Program-made: the position numbers and the translations under genes
In this document: positions 8,075 through 19,200 of the stretch, one piece after another
Layout: every line of letters begins with the position of its first letter
Position numbering within the stretch: the stretch's first letter is position 1
Source of the DNA: Sphingomonadaceae bacterium
Lineage (GTDB): Bacteria; Pseudomonadota; Alphaproteobacteria; Sphingomonadales; Sphingomonadaceae
DNA length: 64,000 bases
Direction: 5' to 3'
NCBI GenBank assembly: GCA_021732525.1
Contig: JAKFUU010000006.1
Coordinates: 100,558-164,557, forward strand
Notes under the pieces: model-generated
What the model was told of the DNA's origin: nothing
Databases searched by the model: none
Seen by the model: the letters and a program-made list of their open reading frames with translations, nothing else

Positions 8075-9241
8075 TCAGGCCGCGCCGATCAGCTCGCGGC
8101 CGATCAGCATCCTGCGAATTTCGTTGGTGCCCGCGCCAATGTCGAGCAATTTGGCATCGCGGGCGAAACGCTCGACCGGCCAATCTTTGGTATAGCCTGC
8201 ACCGCCGAGCGCCTGAATCGCCTCCATCGCCACCTTCACGGCATTTTCAGAAGCGAGCAAAATGGCTCCGGCGGCGTCAAACCGCGTGGTCTGACCCGCA
8301 TCGCACGCGCGCGCCACCGCATAAGTATAGGCCCGTGAGCTGTTCAGCGCGACATACATGTCGGCGATTTTCGCTTGCATCAATTGAAACGCGCCGATCG
8401 GCTTGCCAAATTGTTTGCGCTCGCGAATATAGGGCAGCACGACATCCAGGCAGGCCTGCATAATGCCATGCTGAATACCGGCGAGCACAACGCGCTCATA
8501 ATCCAGCCCGCTCATCAACACGCCGACACCGCCATGCAGCGGCCCCATAATGCGTTCTTCGCCAACGAAACAATCATCAAACACCAGCTCGGCGGTGGGC
8601 GAACCGCGCATTCCCATCTTGTCGATCTTTTGACCAACCGAAAACCCCGGATCGTCCTTTTCGATCAAAAATGCGCTAATCCCGCGCGATCCTGCCTCGG
8701 GATTGCTTTTGGCGTAAACCACCAAAGTATCGGCATAGGCGGCGTTGGTGATCCAGAATTTCGTGCCATTCAGCCGGTATCCGCCCGGCACCGCATCGGC
8801 CCGCAGCTTCATCGAAACCACATCGCTACCCGCGCCAGATTCGGACATGGCAAGGCTGCCGACCTGCGTTCCCGCAATCAATCCGGGAAGATAGCGCGCC
8901 TTTTGTTCTGCATTGCCCCAGCGGCGAATTTGGTTGACGCACAGGTTGCTATGCGCGCCGTAGGACAGGCCGATCGAGGCCGAAGCGCGGGCAATTTCTT
9001 CCACCGCGACAACATGTTCGAGATACCCAAGGCCAAGCCCGCCATCGGCCTCATCCACCGTTATGCCATGCAGGCCGAGCGCGCCCATGGCGGGCCATAA
9101 TTCATCGCGCGGGAACCAGTCGTCGGCGTCGATGCGCGCGGCCAGCGGTTGTATCTTGTCAACGGCAAAGCGATGCGTACTCTCGCGGATTAAATCCGCA
9201 TTTTCACCCAGAGCAAAATTCAAATTCATCGTCGCGGTCAT
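8075..9241 (-). CDS. ivd: Isovaleryl-CoA dehydrogenase
   Basis: FAD acyl-CoA dehydrogenase of leucine breakdown, converting isovaleryl-CoA to 3-methylcrotonyl-CoA and passing electrons to ETF. Seen: AMSESGAGSDVVSMKLRA (substrate/FAD contact region), KFWITNA, GLDYERVVLAG holding the glutamate used as catalytic base in this subfamily, and C-terminal ALGGAGYTKDWPVERFARDAKLLDIGAGTNEIRR. 388 residues from ATG 9241, the usual length; ATG 9229 fits family alignments equally well and a TTG at 9277 would add 12 residues. No clear ribosome site separates them. No carboxylase genes of the leucine pathway lie nearby. Confidence 0.9.
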   Translation of the reverse strand: MTATMNLNFALGENADLIRESTHRFAVDKIQPLAARIDADDWFPRDELWPAMGALGLHGITVDEADGGLGLGYLEHVVAVEEIARASASIGLSYGAHSNLCVNQIRRWGNAEQKARYLPGLIAGTQVGSLAMSESGAGSDVVSMKLRADAVPGGYRLNGTKFWITNAAYADTLVVYAKSNPEAGSRGISAFLIEKDDPGFSVGQKIDKMGMRGSPTAELVFDDCFVGEERIMGPLHGGVGVLMSGLDYERVVLAGIQHGIMQACLDVVLPYIRERKQFGKPIGAFQLMQAKIADMYVALNSSRAYTYAVARACDAGQTTRFDAAGAILLASENAVKVAMEAIQALGGAGYTKDWPVERFARDAKLLDIGAGTNEIRRMLIGRELIGAA

Positions 9242-9365
9242 AGGCGCGTGTGTGCCAGCAAATGGGTTCTGGAGCAAGCGGCCTGCGGTTAAAATAACGC
9301 TGGAAAGATATCCGCCACCCGCTTAACGATGTCCGCCCAAGCGATCGGATGAACGGAGCAGGTAA

Positions 9366-10598
9366 ATGGCGCGATATGACGTTCTGATCGTCGGCGGCGG
9401 GCATGGCGGGGCGCAGGCGGCGTTGGCCTTGCGGCAACATAAATTTGCAGGCTCTATCGCCATTGTTACCGATGAACCGGAGCTGCCCTACGAACGCCCG
9501 CCCTTGTCCAAGGAATATTTTGCCGGGGAAAAGCCGTTTGAACGGATCATGATCCGGCCGGCTGCTTTTTGGGCCGAACGCGGTATCGATATCCTTGTGA
9601 ATCACGCGGCCGAGAATATTGATGTTCCGGCAAAAAAAGTACAAATTTTGGGGCAGGGATCGATGGAATATCATCACCTGATCTGGGCAGCGGGCGGCCG
9701 TCCGCGCCGCCTGTCCTGCCCCGGTAGCGATCTTGCCGGTGTGCATGTGGTGCGCAACAAATCCGATGTTGACGGTATGATCGCCGCCCTTGATCAGGTT
9801 GCCGACGTGGCGATCATCGGCGGCGGCTATATCGGGTTGGAGGCCGCAGCGGTGCTGCGCAAATTGGGCAAAAATGTCACCTTGCTGGAGGCGCAGGACC
9901 GGGTGCTGGCGCGGGTGGCGGGGCCGGAATTATCGCATTTTTATGCGGCGGAGCATCGCGCGCGCGGTGTGGACCTGCGTATGGGTGCGTCGGTGGCGGC
10001 GTTGACCGAGAAATCGGGCTGGATGTCGGGCGTTCAGCTTTCGGATGGCGAGGTTGTTCCGGCGCAAATGATTATCGTTGGCATCGGGATTATCCCTGCG
10101 ACCGGCCCGTTGCTGGATGCCGGTGCAGCGGGCGAAAATGGCGTGGATGTGGACGGTCATTGCCGCACGTCGCTGCCCGATATTTTTGCCATTGGGGACT
10201 GCGCCGCGCATGCCAATGGCTTTGCCGGCGGCGCGGTGATGCGGGTCGAATCGGTGCAAAATGCCAATGATATGGCGAATGCGGTGGCCCGGACGATTTG
10301 CGGACAGGAAACCGCCTATCATGCCGTTCCCTGGTTCTGGTCCAACCAATATGATCTCAAGCTGCAAACCGTGGGCCTGTCGGCGGGGTATGATTCGACG
10401 GTTTTGCGCGGTGACCCGGCGGCGCGGAGCTTTTCGGTGGTTTATTTGCGCGGCGGCAAGGTGATCGCGCTCGACTGTGTCAACAATGTCCGGGATTATG
10501 CGCAGGGGCGCAAATTGGTTGAGGCAGGATCGATCATTGCGCCCCAATTGCTGGCCGATACCGCTCGGCCGTTGAAAGAGATGATCGCGGCGGGTTAA
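9366..10598 (+). CDS. FAD-dependent ferredoxin/rubredoxin reductase-type oxidoreductase
   Basis: 410 residues, putidaredoxin/rhodocoxin reductase family. FAD-binding [14 protein letters not shown] at the N-terminus, the [15 protein letters not shown] motif near residue 45, NAD-binding [17 protein letters not shown] near residue 155, and second FAD contact [11 protein letters not shown] near residue 275. It likely passes electrons from NAD(P)H to a ferredoxin, possibly one serving a P450 or dioxygenase; no such partner is adjacent (fdxA lies 3.5 kb downstream but is a different ferredoxin type). Divergent from isovaleryl-CoA dehydrogenase. Confidence 0.88.
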   Translation: MARYDVLIVGGGHGGAQAALALRQHKFAGSIAIVTDEPELPYERPPLSKEYFAGEKPFERIMIRPAAFWAERGIDILVNHAAENIDVPAKKVQILGQGSMEYHHLIWAAGGRPRRLSCPGSDLAGVHVVRNKSDVDGMIAALDQVADVAIIGGGYIGLEAAAVLRKLGKNVTLLEAQDRVLARVAGPELSHFYAAEHRARGVDLRMGASVAALTEKSGWMSGVQLSDGEVVPAQMIIVGIGIIPATGPLLDAGAAGENGVDVDGHCRTSLPDIFAIGDCAAHANGFAGGAVMRVESVQNANDMANAVARTICGQETAYHAVPWFWSNQYDLKLQTVGLSAGYDSTVLRGDPAARSFSVVYLRGGKVIALDCVNNVRDYAQGRKLVEAGSIIAPQLLADTARPLKEMIAAG

Positions 10599-10612
10599 TC
10601 GCCGCTGCTTCG

Positions 10613-13600
10613 ATGATTATGCCGCAAGCACGCGCTTCGCTGATGGCCGTCCTTGGCCCGACCAACACCGGCAAGACGCATCTTGCGGTGGAGCGGATGT
10701 GCGGTCATTCCAGCGGCATGATGGGCTTTCCCTTGCGGTTGCTCGCGCGCGAGGTTTACGACCGTGTTGTCCGTATCAAGGGCGCGAATAAAGTCGCGCT
10801 GATCACCGGTGAGGAAAAGATCGAACCGCCCGGCGCGCGTTATTATTGCTGCACCGCCGAATCGATGCCAATGGAACGACCCTATGCCTTTGTCGCGATT
10901 GACGAGGCGCAATTGGCCGCTGATCCAGAACGAGGCCATATTTTTACCGACCGGATGCTGCATGCGCGCGGTTTTGCCGAAACGATGATATTGGGCTCCG
11001 AAAGCCTGGCGCCGCTGGTCCGCAAGCTGTTGCCCGATGCCGAGATTGTCACCCGTCCGCGCTTTTCAACGCTCAGCTATGCGGGCGCGAGAAAACTGTC
11101 GCGCTTGCCCAAACGCTCGGCCATCGTCGGCTTTTCGCTCGAACAAGTCTATGGAATCGCCGAAACATTGCGCCGTTTGCGCGGGGGCTGCGCCGTTGTT
11201 ATGGGCGCGCTCAGCCCGCGCACCCGCAACGCGCAGGTTGAAATGTTCCAATCGGGTGAGGTCGATTACATCGTTGCCACCGACGCGATCGGGATGGGGC
11301 TTAACCTCGATGTGCGCCATGTGGCCTTTGCCGCGCTCAGCAAATTTGACGGGGCGCGCCGCCGCCGGCTGACCATCGCGGAAATGGCGCAAATTGCGGG
11401 ACGCGCCGGGCGGCATCAGCAAGATGGCAGCTTTGGCACATTGGTGGGCGAAAGTCCCGAAATGACGCCCGAAGAGATATTGGCGATTGAGGACCATCAT
11501 TTTCCCGCGCTCGATATGCTTTATTGGCGCGAGGCTGAACCGCGTTTTGACAATGTGCAAATGCTGATCGCGGATTTGGAAATGCGCCCCGAAAGACCCG
11601 AATTGCTTCCCGCACCCGAAGCGCTTGATCTTGCTATATTGAAACGATTGTCGGATATGCCCGGTGCGATGGCGCTGGCGCGATCACCGCGTTTGACCGA
11701 GCGTTTGTGGCAAGCGGCTTGCCTGCCCGATTTTCGGCAAGTGGGGGCGGAGCCGCACAGCCGCTTTGTCGCCGCATTGTGGCCGCATCTGGCGGCGGGG
11801 CAGGGGCATTTGCCCTATTCTTATGTCGCGCAGGAGCTGGCCCGGCTGGATAATGTACAAGGCGATGTTGCCACGCTGTCGCAACGGGTTGCGGCGGTGC
11901 GGACCTGGACATATATTTGCCACCGGGCCGATTGGCTGGCCGATCCGGCAATGATGGCCCGGCGCGCCAAGGATTTGGAGGATAAGCTTTCCGATGCTTT
12001 GCACGCCGCGCTGCGTCAGCGTTTCGTTGACCGGCGCACGGCCAAATTGATGCGTAGCGCGGCGCAAGATACCGCGCTCTTGCCCGTTGAGATTGATGCG
12101 GCTAACCGCGTGCGGGTGGATGGGGAGGATATTGGCAGGCTTGACGGATTTGCCTTTAGCGTTGATGCCGGTGCCAATGCGGCCGATCACAAATTATTCA
12201 TGGCGGCGGCGCAGCGGCATTTGGCAGTTTTGTTGCGGCAGAAGGCGAAGGAAGTGAAGATGGCAGGCGATAGCGATTTTGAGATGAAGGCCGATGGGAA
12301 CGCTCATCCCGCGATCTATTTCAACGGCGATTTACTTGGTCATCTGGCCGCCGGGCGCAGTTTGATGACACCGCTGTTTAAGCCTGTCCGTGCGGTGGGC
12401 GCGTTGGAGGGGGAGGCGCTGCGCGATATTGTCAGCCGAGCGGAAGAATGGATTACGGCGCAATTGGAAAAGCATCTGGGCGGTATCATCGCGCTTAATA
12501 GTTTGGCACAAGACCCGGATGCCGATGGTAATGTGCGGGCGCTGGCCGTGCAATTGGCCGAAGAGGGCGGGATCGCCGCGCGCAGCTTTTTGGACAATGC
12601 GCTGCGAGCGCTCCCGAAAGAGGCGCGGGGTGCGGCGCGCAAGACAGGCATTATTTTTGGCGCGCTAGATATATTTCACCATGCGACGTTGAAACCCGCT
12701 TCGGCGCGGTGGCGTGCGGCGTTGTTTGCGGTGCGCAGCGAGACGCCCATGCCCGAAATGCCTCTTGAAAGCGCGGTTTTGCTAAAAGATTGGAAATTCG
12801 CCAGCAACGCCGATTGCCGCAATGCCGGTTATCGGCGGGTGGGGGATGAATTTCTGCGCGTTGATATGGCCGAACGGATTGTTAAAAAGGCACATGAGGC
12901 GCGGGCCAACCGAGCGGTTTTCGGCATGGATATGGCCTTGGCAACGTCGATAGGACTAAGCGAAAATGGCCTTCATGCATTGATGCGCGATGCCGGGTTT
13001 ACGCCCGCCGAGCGGCCCGAATTGGAGGATATGTCTGAAACGCCCGAAATTCATAACGGGCAAACTGTCGGCGATCTCGATTCGTCCGAATCCGCGCTTG
13101 CCGCCTGCGGGGAGATGTCCGCCGTTACTGCGGCGAATATGGTGTTGGAAGCAGCGGCAGAAGTAGCTGCTGTCACCGCTACGGCCGACGCGCCGCTGCC
13201 GTCGGAGATGGCGATAGCGATGCCAATCGAAGAGGCGTCAACGCCAACGGACGAGGCGTCAACACCAACGAACGAGGCGCGATCTCAACCAGAGGATGCT
13301 GCGTCGGCGGATGAAACGTCCGCTGACCAGATTGCCGGCTCTGCCGAACCTGCCGATATGGCAAATGATACAACCGCGCCGGGTCCATCTGTTCAGCCAG
13401 TCATACTCACTTATTGGCGCTGGGTGGGCTTGCGGCAAGTTCGCGCTCCTAAATTCCGCAAGCATCAAGCGGGGATGGGTCATGATAAAGGAGATCCGAC
13501 CAAACCGCATGGCGAGGGAGCCAGACATTCTGCGCGCAAAAACAATGACGGGAAACCGCGGGGCAAGACGAATCATCACGGCCCAAATCGGCGCGGTGAT

Positions 13601-13720
13601 GCGCCTCAACGGTCAAAGCCGGAAACTCCTGCGCCGTCTAAGCCAGTATCGCCCCCATCCTCGTTGGCGCTGCAGCTTGCCGCGTTGCAGGAACTGCATC
13701 CGCCAAAAACGCGAAAGTAA
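10613..13720 (+). CDS. SUV3-like superfamily 2 helicase with disordered C-terminal tail
   Basis: 1035 residues. Walker A GPTNTGKTH near residue 15, motif II AIDEAQLAAD near 90, motif VI QIAGRAGRHQ near 255: the alphaproteobacterial helicase related to mitochondrial RNA helicase Suv3. Residues to about 820 appear folded; from about 830 onward the sequence is Ala/Glu/Pro/Ser/Thr rich, with a seven-residue tandem repeat (EASTPTD, EASTPTN) and a basic end (RKNNDGKPRGKTNHHGPNRRG), probably a disordered nucleic-acid-binding tail. Begins 14 bp after the oxidoreductase gene; the S4 gene starts 6 bp after its stop. The helicase-S4-FdxA order is common in Alphaproteobacteria. Confidence 0.88.
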   Translation: MIMPQARASLMAVLGPTNTGKTHLAVERMCGHSSGMMGFPLRLLAREVYDRVVRIKGANKVALITGEEKIEPPGARYYCCTAESMPMERPYAFVAIDEAQLAADPERGHIFTDRMLHARGFAETMILGSESLAPLVRKLLPDAEIVTRPRFSTLSYAGARKLSRLPKRSAIVGFSLEQVYGIAETLRRLRGGCAVVMGALSPRTRNAQVEMFQSGEVDYIVATDAIGMGLNLDVRHVAFAALSKFDGARRRRLTIAEMAQIAGRAGRHQQDGSFGTLVGESPEMTPEEILAIEDHHFPALDMLYWREAEPRFDNVQMLIADLEMRPERPELLPAPEALDLAILKRLSDMPGAMALARSPRLTERLWQAACLPDFRQVGAEPHSRFVAALWPHLAAGQGHLPYSYVAQELARLDNVQGDVATLSQRVAAVRTWTYICHRADWLADPAMMARRAKDLEDKLSDALHAALRQRFVDRRTAKLMRSAAQDTALLPVEIDAANRVRVDGEDIGRLDGFAFSVDAGANAADHKLFMAAAQRHLAVLLRQKAKEVKMAGDSDFEMKADGNAHPAIYFNGDLLGHLAAGRSLMTPLFKPVRAVGALEGEALRDIVSRAEEWITAQLEKHLGGIIALNSLAQDPDADGNVRALAVQLAEEGGIAARSFLDNALRALPKEARGAARKTGIIFGALDIFHHATLKPASARWRAALFAVRSETPMPEMPLESAVLLKDWKFASNADCRNAGYRRVGDEFLRVDMAERIVKKAHEARANRAVFGMDMALATSIGLSENGLHALMRDAGFTPAERPELEDMSETPEIHNGQTVGDLDSSESALAACGEMSAVTAANMVLEAAAEVAAVTATADAPLPSEMAIAMPIEEASTPTDEASTPTNEARSQPEDAASADETSADQIAGSAEPADMANDTTAPGPSVQPVILTYWRWVGLRQVRAPKFRKHQAGMGHDKGDPTKPHGEGARHSARKNNDGKPRGKTNHHGPNRRGDAPQRSKPETPAPSKPVSPPSSLALQLAALQELHPPKTRK

Positions 13721-13726
13721 ACGGGC

Positions 13727-13987
13727 TTGGCGGCGGATTCGCTACGCATCGATAAGCTGCTTTGGCACCTGCGCTTGAGCAAAAGCCGCAGTTTGGCGCA
13801 AAGCTTGGTCGAACAAGGCCATGTCCGGGTCAATGGCAATCGCGCCTTGCGCAGCAGCGTGCCGGTGCATGTCGGCGATGTCATCAGCTTGCCGCATGGC
13901 GACGGCGTGGTCGTTATCCGCGTAACTGCCATTCCCAAGCGCCGCGGGGCAGCCGAAGAAGCCAGAAGCCATTTTGTGAGCCTATAA
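13727..13987 (+). CDS. S4-domain RNA-binding protein (Hsp15-like)
   Basis: 86 residues, basic. The S4 fold signature is clear: LRIDKLLWHLRLSKSRSLAQSLVEQGHVRVNGNR, then PVHVGDVISLP. Related Hsp15 proteins bind stalled 50S subunits carrying nascent chains. Starts at TTG immediately before the domain; no strong ribosome site is seen, and the 6-bp gap to the helicase stop suggests translational coupling. Confidence 0.88.
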   Translation: MAADSLRIDKLLWHLRLSKSRSLAQSLVEQGHVRVNGNRALRSSVPVHVGDVISLPHGDGVVVIRVTAIPKRRGAAEEARSHFVSL

Positions 13988-14128
13988 AAAGCGCCAAAAG
14001 ACATTCCGACCAAGAAAAATATTTGCCGAATCCCAACAGATTGTTGACTTAACACTTCGATCCACAATAGGCATGTCAGCGAAGCAGCGGCATTTTGACG
14101 TCGCGCGAAAATTTGGAGAAGATTACCA

Positions 14129-14467
14129 ATGACCTATGTGGTTACCGATGCCTGCATCCGCTGCAAATATATGGACTGTGTGGAAGTTTGCCCGGTCGAT
14201 TGTTTTTACGAAGGCGACAATATGCTGGTCATCAACCCCAGCGAGTGCATCGATTGCGGCGTTTGCGAACCCGAATGCCCCGCCGAAGCGATTTTGCCCG
14301 ATACCGAATCGGGGTTGGAACAATGGTTGGAGCTGAATGCAAAATATAGCGCCGAATGGCCGAATATAACGACAAGCCGCGAACCGCCCAAAGATGCCGA
14401 TGATTTCAAAGGACTTGAAGGTAAGTTTGAAGAGCATTTCTCACCGGAGCCGGGCGAGGGCGATTGA
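14129..14467 (+). CDS. fdxA: Ferredoxin FdxA, 7Fe-8S type
   Basis: 112-residue cytosolic two-cluster ferredoxin. Cysteine pattern near the N-terminus: [18 protein letters not shown], then [12 protein letters not shown]; the first cluster motif lacks the regular spacing of one ligand, as in 3Fe-4S/4Fe-4S FdxA proteins. The C-terminal 50 residues ([19 protein letters not shown]) are the family's usual extension. GGAGAAG precedes the ATG. Follows the S4 gene by 141 bp. Physiological partner unknown. Confidence 0.95.
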   Translation: MTYVVTDACIRCKYMDCVEVCPVDCFYEGDNMLVINPSECIDCGVCEPECPAEAILPDTESGLEQWLELNAKYSAEWPNITTSREPPKDADDFKGLEGKFEEHFSPEPGEGD

Positions 14468-14612
14468 TCCCGATTCGATTGGATATTTAGCGTTAATATT
14501 CCAAGCCGAGCATCATAGTCAGCATACAGTTGCTGGTTTATTCGGGGTCTTCTTCCGGCTATACGGCCATCGTCAAAGATGGTAAGTTGCCGCCGATTGA
14601 GGAGAGACGATC

Positions 14613-15347
14613 ATGGACCAAAATGCACAAAGTGGTTTTCCGGGCGATTTTCCGGCATGGGTAAAATTGGCTGCGCCGCCATTATTGATGGCAGCGGTTG
14701 TGATAGGGGCATCGGTTTTTATGCCGGCGGCGCAGCCCGTTATGGCACAGCCAGCAAATTTGGGGTCCTCGCTTACTGGAGTGATGGCGACCGCCTCTGA
14801 CAATGCGCTGAATAAATTGTCGCAACCGGGCGCTTTTTATGCCGATCAAGCGGTTCGTATTATTTTGCCGGGCGGCAAGGGAAAGCTGCTTTCAAGAGGC
14901 TTGAAAATTGGTGATAAATTGGGTTTGACCGATAAATTGACCAAAAGCATGAATGATGCTGCGGGGCTTGCCGCCCAAGAAGCCAAACCGATTTTTCGCA
15001 GTGCAATCGGTAACCTGCGCTTTAACGATGTTCCAGGGATCATTGGCAAAAATGATGGTGCTACCCGCTATTTACAGGACAGCGCCGGGGGTGATTTGCG
15101 CGTTAAAATTCGGCCGCTGGTGCAATCTGCGCTCGGCAAGACCGGAGCCTTGGATCAATTGAGCAAACTTAGCGGATCAAAAAGCAGCCTGCTCGGTGCC
15201 GTTGGGTTAAGCAGCGATGGCTTGACCGACAGCGTGACCGATCAAGCGATGAAGGGCATTTTTTCCTATATTGCCAGCGAAGAAACCAAACTTCGCAAAA
15301 ATCCGCTGGGTGCGGGCAAGAAAATTATCGAAATTATCAAGAAATAA
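14613..15347 (+). CDS. DUF4197 exported protein
   Basis: 244 residues. An unusually long N-terminal region (about 22 residues) precedes a hydrophobic segment (PPLLMAAVVIGASVFMPAAQPVMAQ), giving a signal peptide or anchor. The body matches the DUF4197 pattern: ALNKLSQPGAFYADQAVRIILPG, LTKSMNDAAGLAAQEAKPIF, GATRYLQD, and the conserved end GIFSYIASEETKLRKNP. Function unknown; periplasmic location expected. Strong GAGGAG ribosome site nine bases before the ATG. Confidence 0.85.
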   Translation: MDQNAQSGFPGDFPAWVKLAAPPLLMAAVVIGASVFMPAAQPVMAQPANLGSSLTGVMATASDNALNKLSQPGAFYADQAVRIILPGGKGKLLSRGLKIGDKLGLTDKLTKSMNDAAGLAAQEAKPIFRSAIGNLRFNDVPGIIGKNDGATRYLQDSAGGDLRVKIRPLVQSALGKTGALDQLSKLSGSKSSLLGAVGLSSDGLTDSVTDQAMKGIFSYIASEETKLRKNPLGAGKKIIEIIKK

Positions 15348-15449
15348 GCGTTGAATAGCGCGCGATGCCGTTTGCGTGATCCGCACCATCATCGCCGCGT
15401 GATGTTCGCTGCAGTGATTTAACACCATGCCATAAAGACCTATCGGACC

Positions 15450-16136
15450 CTAAATTAAACCGGCCGATCGCATGCTGGAAAATCCATCCTTGCCAATGAT
15501 AATGTGATCATGGACCGCGATGCCCAACCGTTTGCCCGCCTCGATAATTTCGCGGGTCAGGGAAATATCCTGCCGACTTGGCGCGCTGTCGCCGCTGGGG
15601 TGATTGTGAACCAGTATAATCGCTGCAGCACCCAGGTCGATCGAACGGCGGATAACTTCGCGAATATAAATCGCGGCTTGATCGATCGAACCTTCGCTGG
15701 TTAATTCATCGCGGATTAGCATATTCTTGCTGTTCAAATAAAGCACACGAATCCGCTCCGTGGTGAGATGGGCCATATCGGCGCGCAGATAATCCAGCAG
15801 CGATTGCCAACTGGCCAATATCGGCATTTCGCGCACCGGTTCGCTAATCATCCGCAGTGCGGCGGCGTGGACAATTTTGATCGCGGCGGCGCTGGTGTCG
15901 CCCATGCCGGGTTGGCTCGCGATACTTTCGGCGTCGGCGACGAATAAGGCAGCAAGGCTGCCATAATTGCCGATCAATTGCTTGGCGATGGGCTTGGTGT
16001 CCCGGCGCGGAATGGCGAGCGCGAGCAGATATTCGACCAATTCGTGATCAAGCAGACTGTCACCGCCTTGGCGTAGCAACCGTTCGCGCAGCCGGGCGCG
16101 GTGACCTGCACCCAGATGCTCGGTCTTTTCAGACAT
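15450..16136 (-). CDS. radC: RadC-family JAB/MPN metalloprotein
   Basis: 228 residues. N-terminal helix-hairpin-helix-like region (LLDHELVEYLLALAIP...QPGMGDTSAAAIKIVHA) and C-terminal JAMM domain with the intact zinc motif ILVHNHPSGDSAPSRQD (HxH...S..D, about residues 175-190). Historically called a DNA repair protein; genetic evidence for that role is weak, so only the family name is certain. Convergent with DUF4197 and divergent from ydbH. Confidence 0.92.
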   Translation of the reverse strand: MSEKTEHLGAGHRARLRERLLRQGGDSLLDHELVEYLLALAIPRRDTKPIAKQLIGNYGSLAALFVADAESIASQPGMGDTSAAAIKIVHAAALRMISEPVREMPILASWQSLLDYLRADMAHLTTERIRVLYLNSKNMLIRDELTSEGSIDQAAIYIREVIRRSIDLGAAAIILVHNHPSGDSAPSRQDISLTREIIEAGKRLGIAVHDHIIIGKDGFSSMRSAGLI

Positions 16137-16217
16137 GTAAATCGCTCCTTATCGCCAGCTTATGTTGGGGATTTATCCGCGGTAATCAAGCAAATTGCTA
16201 TAATCTAAGTTGCAACC

Positions 16218-19200
16218 TTGGCCCTATTGCCGCATTCGTTGGAAATGATCGCGCAACCCGATTTTGATGAACCGCAAGCGCCAACAAAAAGCCGCCATTG
16301 GCTGCGCTGGGTTTTTGCCGGAGGGCTGATAACGCCGGTGATACTGCTTGTCGCTGCTTATTCACAGCGGACGATAATTGCCGACAATCTGGCGCGCGAT
16401 CAGTTAGAAAAATACGGCGTGCGCGCCAGTTATCAGATTAAAAATATTGGTTTGCGCACGCAGCGGCTGGAAAATGTCAGCCTTGGTGATCCCGGTGATC
16501 CTGATTTTTTTGCAAAGTCGATTGAACTGGATTTGGCGCTTAATTTTGGCGGCGTTACCTTGCGCGACGTTCGCGCCGCGGGCGTCCGGTTGAAAGGTCG
16601 ATATCACGATGGCAAATTGAGCTTTGGCGAGCTTGATAAATTTGCGGATCCAGGGAGCAAAGAACCGATTAACATTCCCGACATCGGCCTGTCGCTCTCC
16701 AATGCCCGCATTCGGCTCGATACGCCGTGGGGGCGGATTGGTGCGGGGATGAGCGGCGAGGGTCTGCTGCGTCAGCGGTTTGAGGGGCGTTTGGCGTTAA
16801 GGGCACCAAATCTGCATTATCAGGATTGTGCCGCCCGAGCGGTTACATTTGATGGGCGTTTTCTATTTGATTTTCGGCGGCCGGGTCTGATCGGGCCGTG
16901 GACCGCCGATGCCCTTCGCTGCGCTTCGGCGGGATATGCGGCGATAAGCCCGAAAATCGATGGTGAAATGCGTCTGTCGGAAGAATATAACAATTGGTTT
17001 GGCGACATTAAATTTACCGCGCAGTCGGTGCGCGGCGGTGATATCGCCCTGTCGGCGCCGCGCGGGTTCGTGTCCTTCGATGGCAAAGCGGAGCGCACCA
17101 ATTTTGACGCGCGGCTGGCCGGTTCTGGTTATGACGATGGCGGTTTAAGGATCGGCAATCTGAGGGCGTCGGCGCAGGGCTACGCAAATTTTGGCGAAGG
17201 CGGCGTGAAGATATCTTCGCGCGGTGATGCCGATATCGGCGGCGGCATCTTGGCAAATTCTTACGTGGGCGGCATCGACGCTATCGCCAGAAACGCGGCG
17301 CAAACTCCGGCTGCGCCTTTGCTGAAAAGGATAGCGCCCGCACTCCGCCGCGCGGTCAGCGACTTTAATGGGCGGCTGCGTTATGATGCGAGTGTGGGGG
17401 GTGGGCAGGCGACCGTGCTGTTTGATGCTGCCGATTTGCGCACCGGGTCTGGCTTGCATATCCGGCAGTTGAGCGCCGGACGTGTTGAGCAAAATGCCGG
17501 GCGCTGGGCGCTGGTTTCGCCCTTGCGCATCGCGGCGGCGGGCGGCGATTTGCCGGCCTTGCGGTTGGCGGTTGCGCAAGGGTCAGGCGGGCAGTGGAGC
17601 GGTAGTTTAGCGGTTGATCGTTATAGCGCAAACCAGGCCAGCCTTGCGGTACCCAAACTGACTTTTGCCGGGCGGCCGGGCGGTGCGTGGCGCTTTGATG
17701 GCAATGCATCGGTGACGGGGCCGTTTCCCGGCGGTTTCGTAACGGGTTTGAAATTGCCAATTGACGGAGGCTATGATGGCCGAAATTTTGCCTTCTATCA
17801 AAGCTGTCAGAATATCGCCTTTGACGCGCTGCGCTATGACAGTCTGTCGTTATCGCGTCAGAATATCCGGCTCTGCCCCGATCAAGGCAGTATCTTGGAA
17901 ATTGGCGGGGCGACAAAATTCAGCGCGAGTTTGCCATCCTTTGCCGCCGACGGGCGCTATGCCGGGTCGCGGATCAGCGCGCGAGGCGGCAAGGTAAGGT
18001 TTAATTTGGATACGGGCTTTGTCGCCGATAATGTTACTGCCGCATGGGGCGATACGCCGATCCGTATCGAAACGCCGATGGTGCGTTTCAGCTTTAAGGA
18101 CGGGTTTGCCGCCCATAATATCCGCGTGGAAACGGGGTCTGCCGATGCGCTGACTTTCTTTGATATCCCGCAAATTGATTGGCGTTTTGCCGCCGATGGT
18201 TTGCGCGGAAAGCTTGGCGGCGCAAATGGTTTGGGCGCAAGCGGGCAGATCGCCAATGTCCCATTCAACATGAGCAATGCGAGCGGCGATTGGAGCCTGA
18301 TCAAAGGCAATCTGGCGTTGCAAGGCGCCATGCGGGTGAGCGACACGGCGCAGGTGGATCGTTTTAAGCCGATGGATGTTCCCGATATATTGCTGACTTT
18401 CGAGGGTGGCACGATCAATATGCTCGGCAATTTGCATGAGCCGATAACCGGCAGGCAGGTCGCAGGGCTTGATATCAGCCATATTTTTGCGAGCGGGAAA
18501 GGACGGGCATTGGTCGCGGTCGATGATCTGATGTTTGACAATCAACTGCAACCCGAAATGCTCACGCCGTTGACGCTGGGCGTAATCCAGAATGTCGCCG
18601 GTGCGGTTTACGGCGATGGCATGATAAGCTGGGACACGGCGCGTGATGGTGTAGTTAGCAGCGGGATATTCGGCACGGCCGGCCTTGATTTGGCAGCTGG
18701 ATTTGGCCCGGTCCGCGGCCTGAAGACCGAAATGAAATTTACCGATCTGTTGGCGTTGGAAACCGCGCCAACACAAATCGCCAGGATCGATACCATCAAC
18801 CCCGGTATCGCGGCGCTCGATGGCATCGTTCGTTATCGCTTTTTGGCGGATCAAAAAGTGCAGATTGAAGGCGGTAGCTGGCCCTTTGCTGGCGGCGAAT
18901 TGAGCATCCAGCCCACCATTTGGGATCTTGGCGTCGATACCAAGCGCGCGTTGATATTGGAGGTGAAGGGCGTTGAAATTGCGAAATTCATCGAAACGCT
19001 GGATTTAAGCAATCTGTCGGCGACGGGCATTGTCGATGGCACATTGCCGATGGAATTTGATGCCAGCGGGGGGCAGATTGTCGGCGGTGAATTGATCACC
19101 CGGCCCGGCAGCGGCGATATTTCTTATATTGGCGAGCTCTCCTATAAAGACCTGTCCGCTTACGCCAATTATGCCTTTGGTGCGCTGCGATCGATTGATT

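Noticed and set aside
17850..18854. 334-residue minus-strand frame inside ydbH
   Set aside because: Same shadow effect in GC-rich coding sequence; no start signal or domain.
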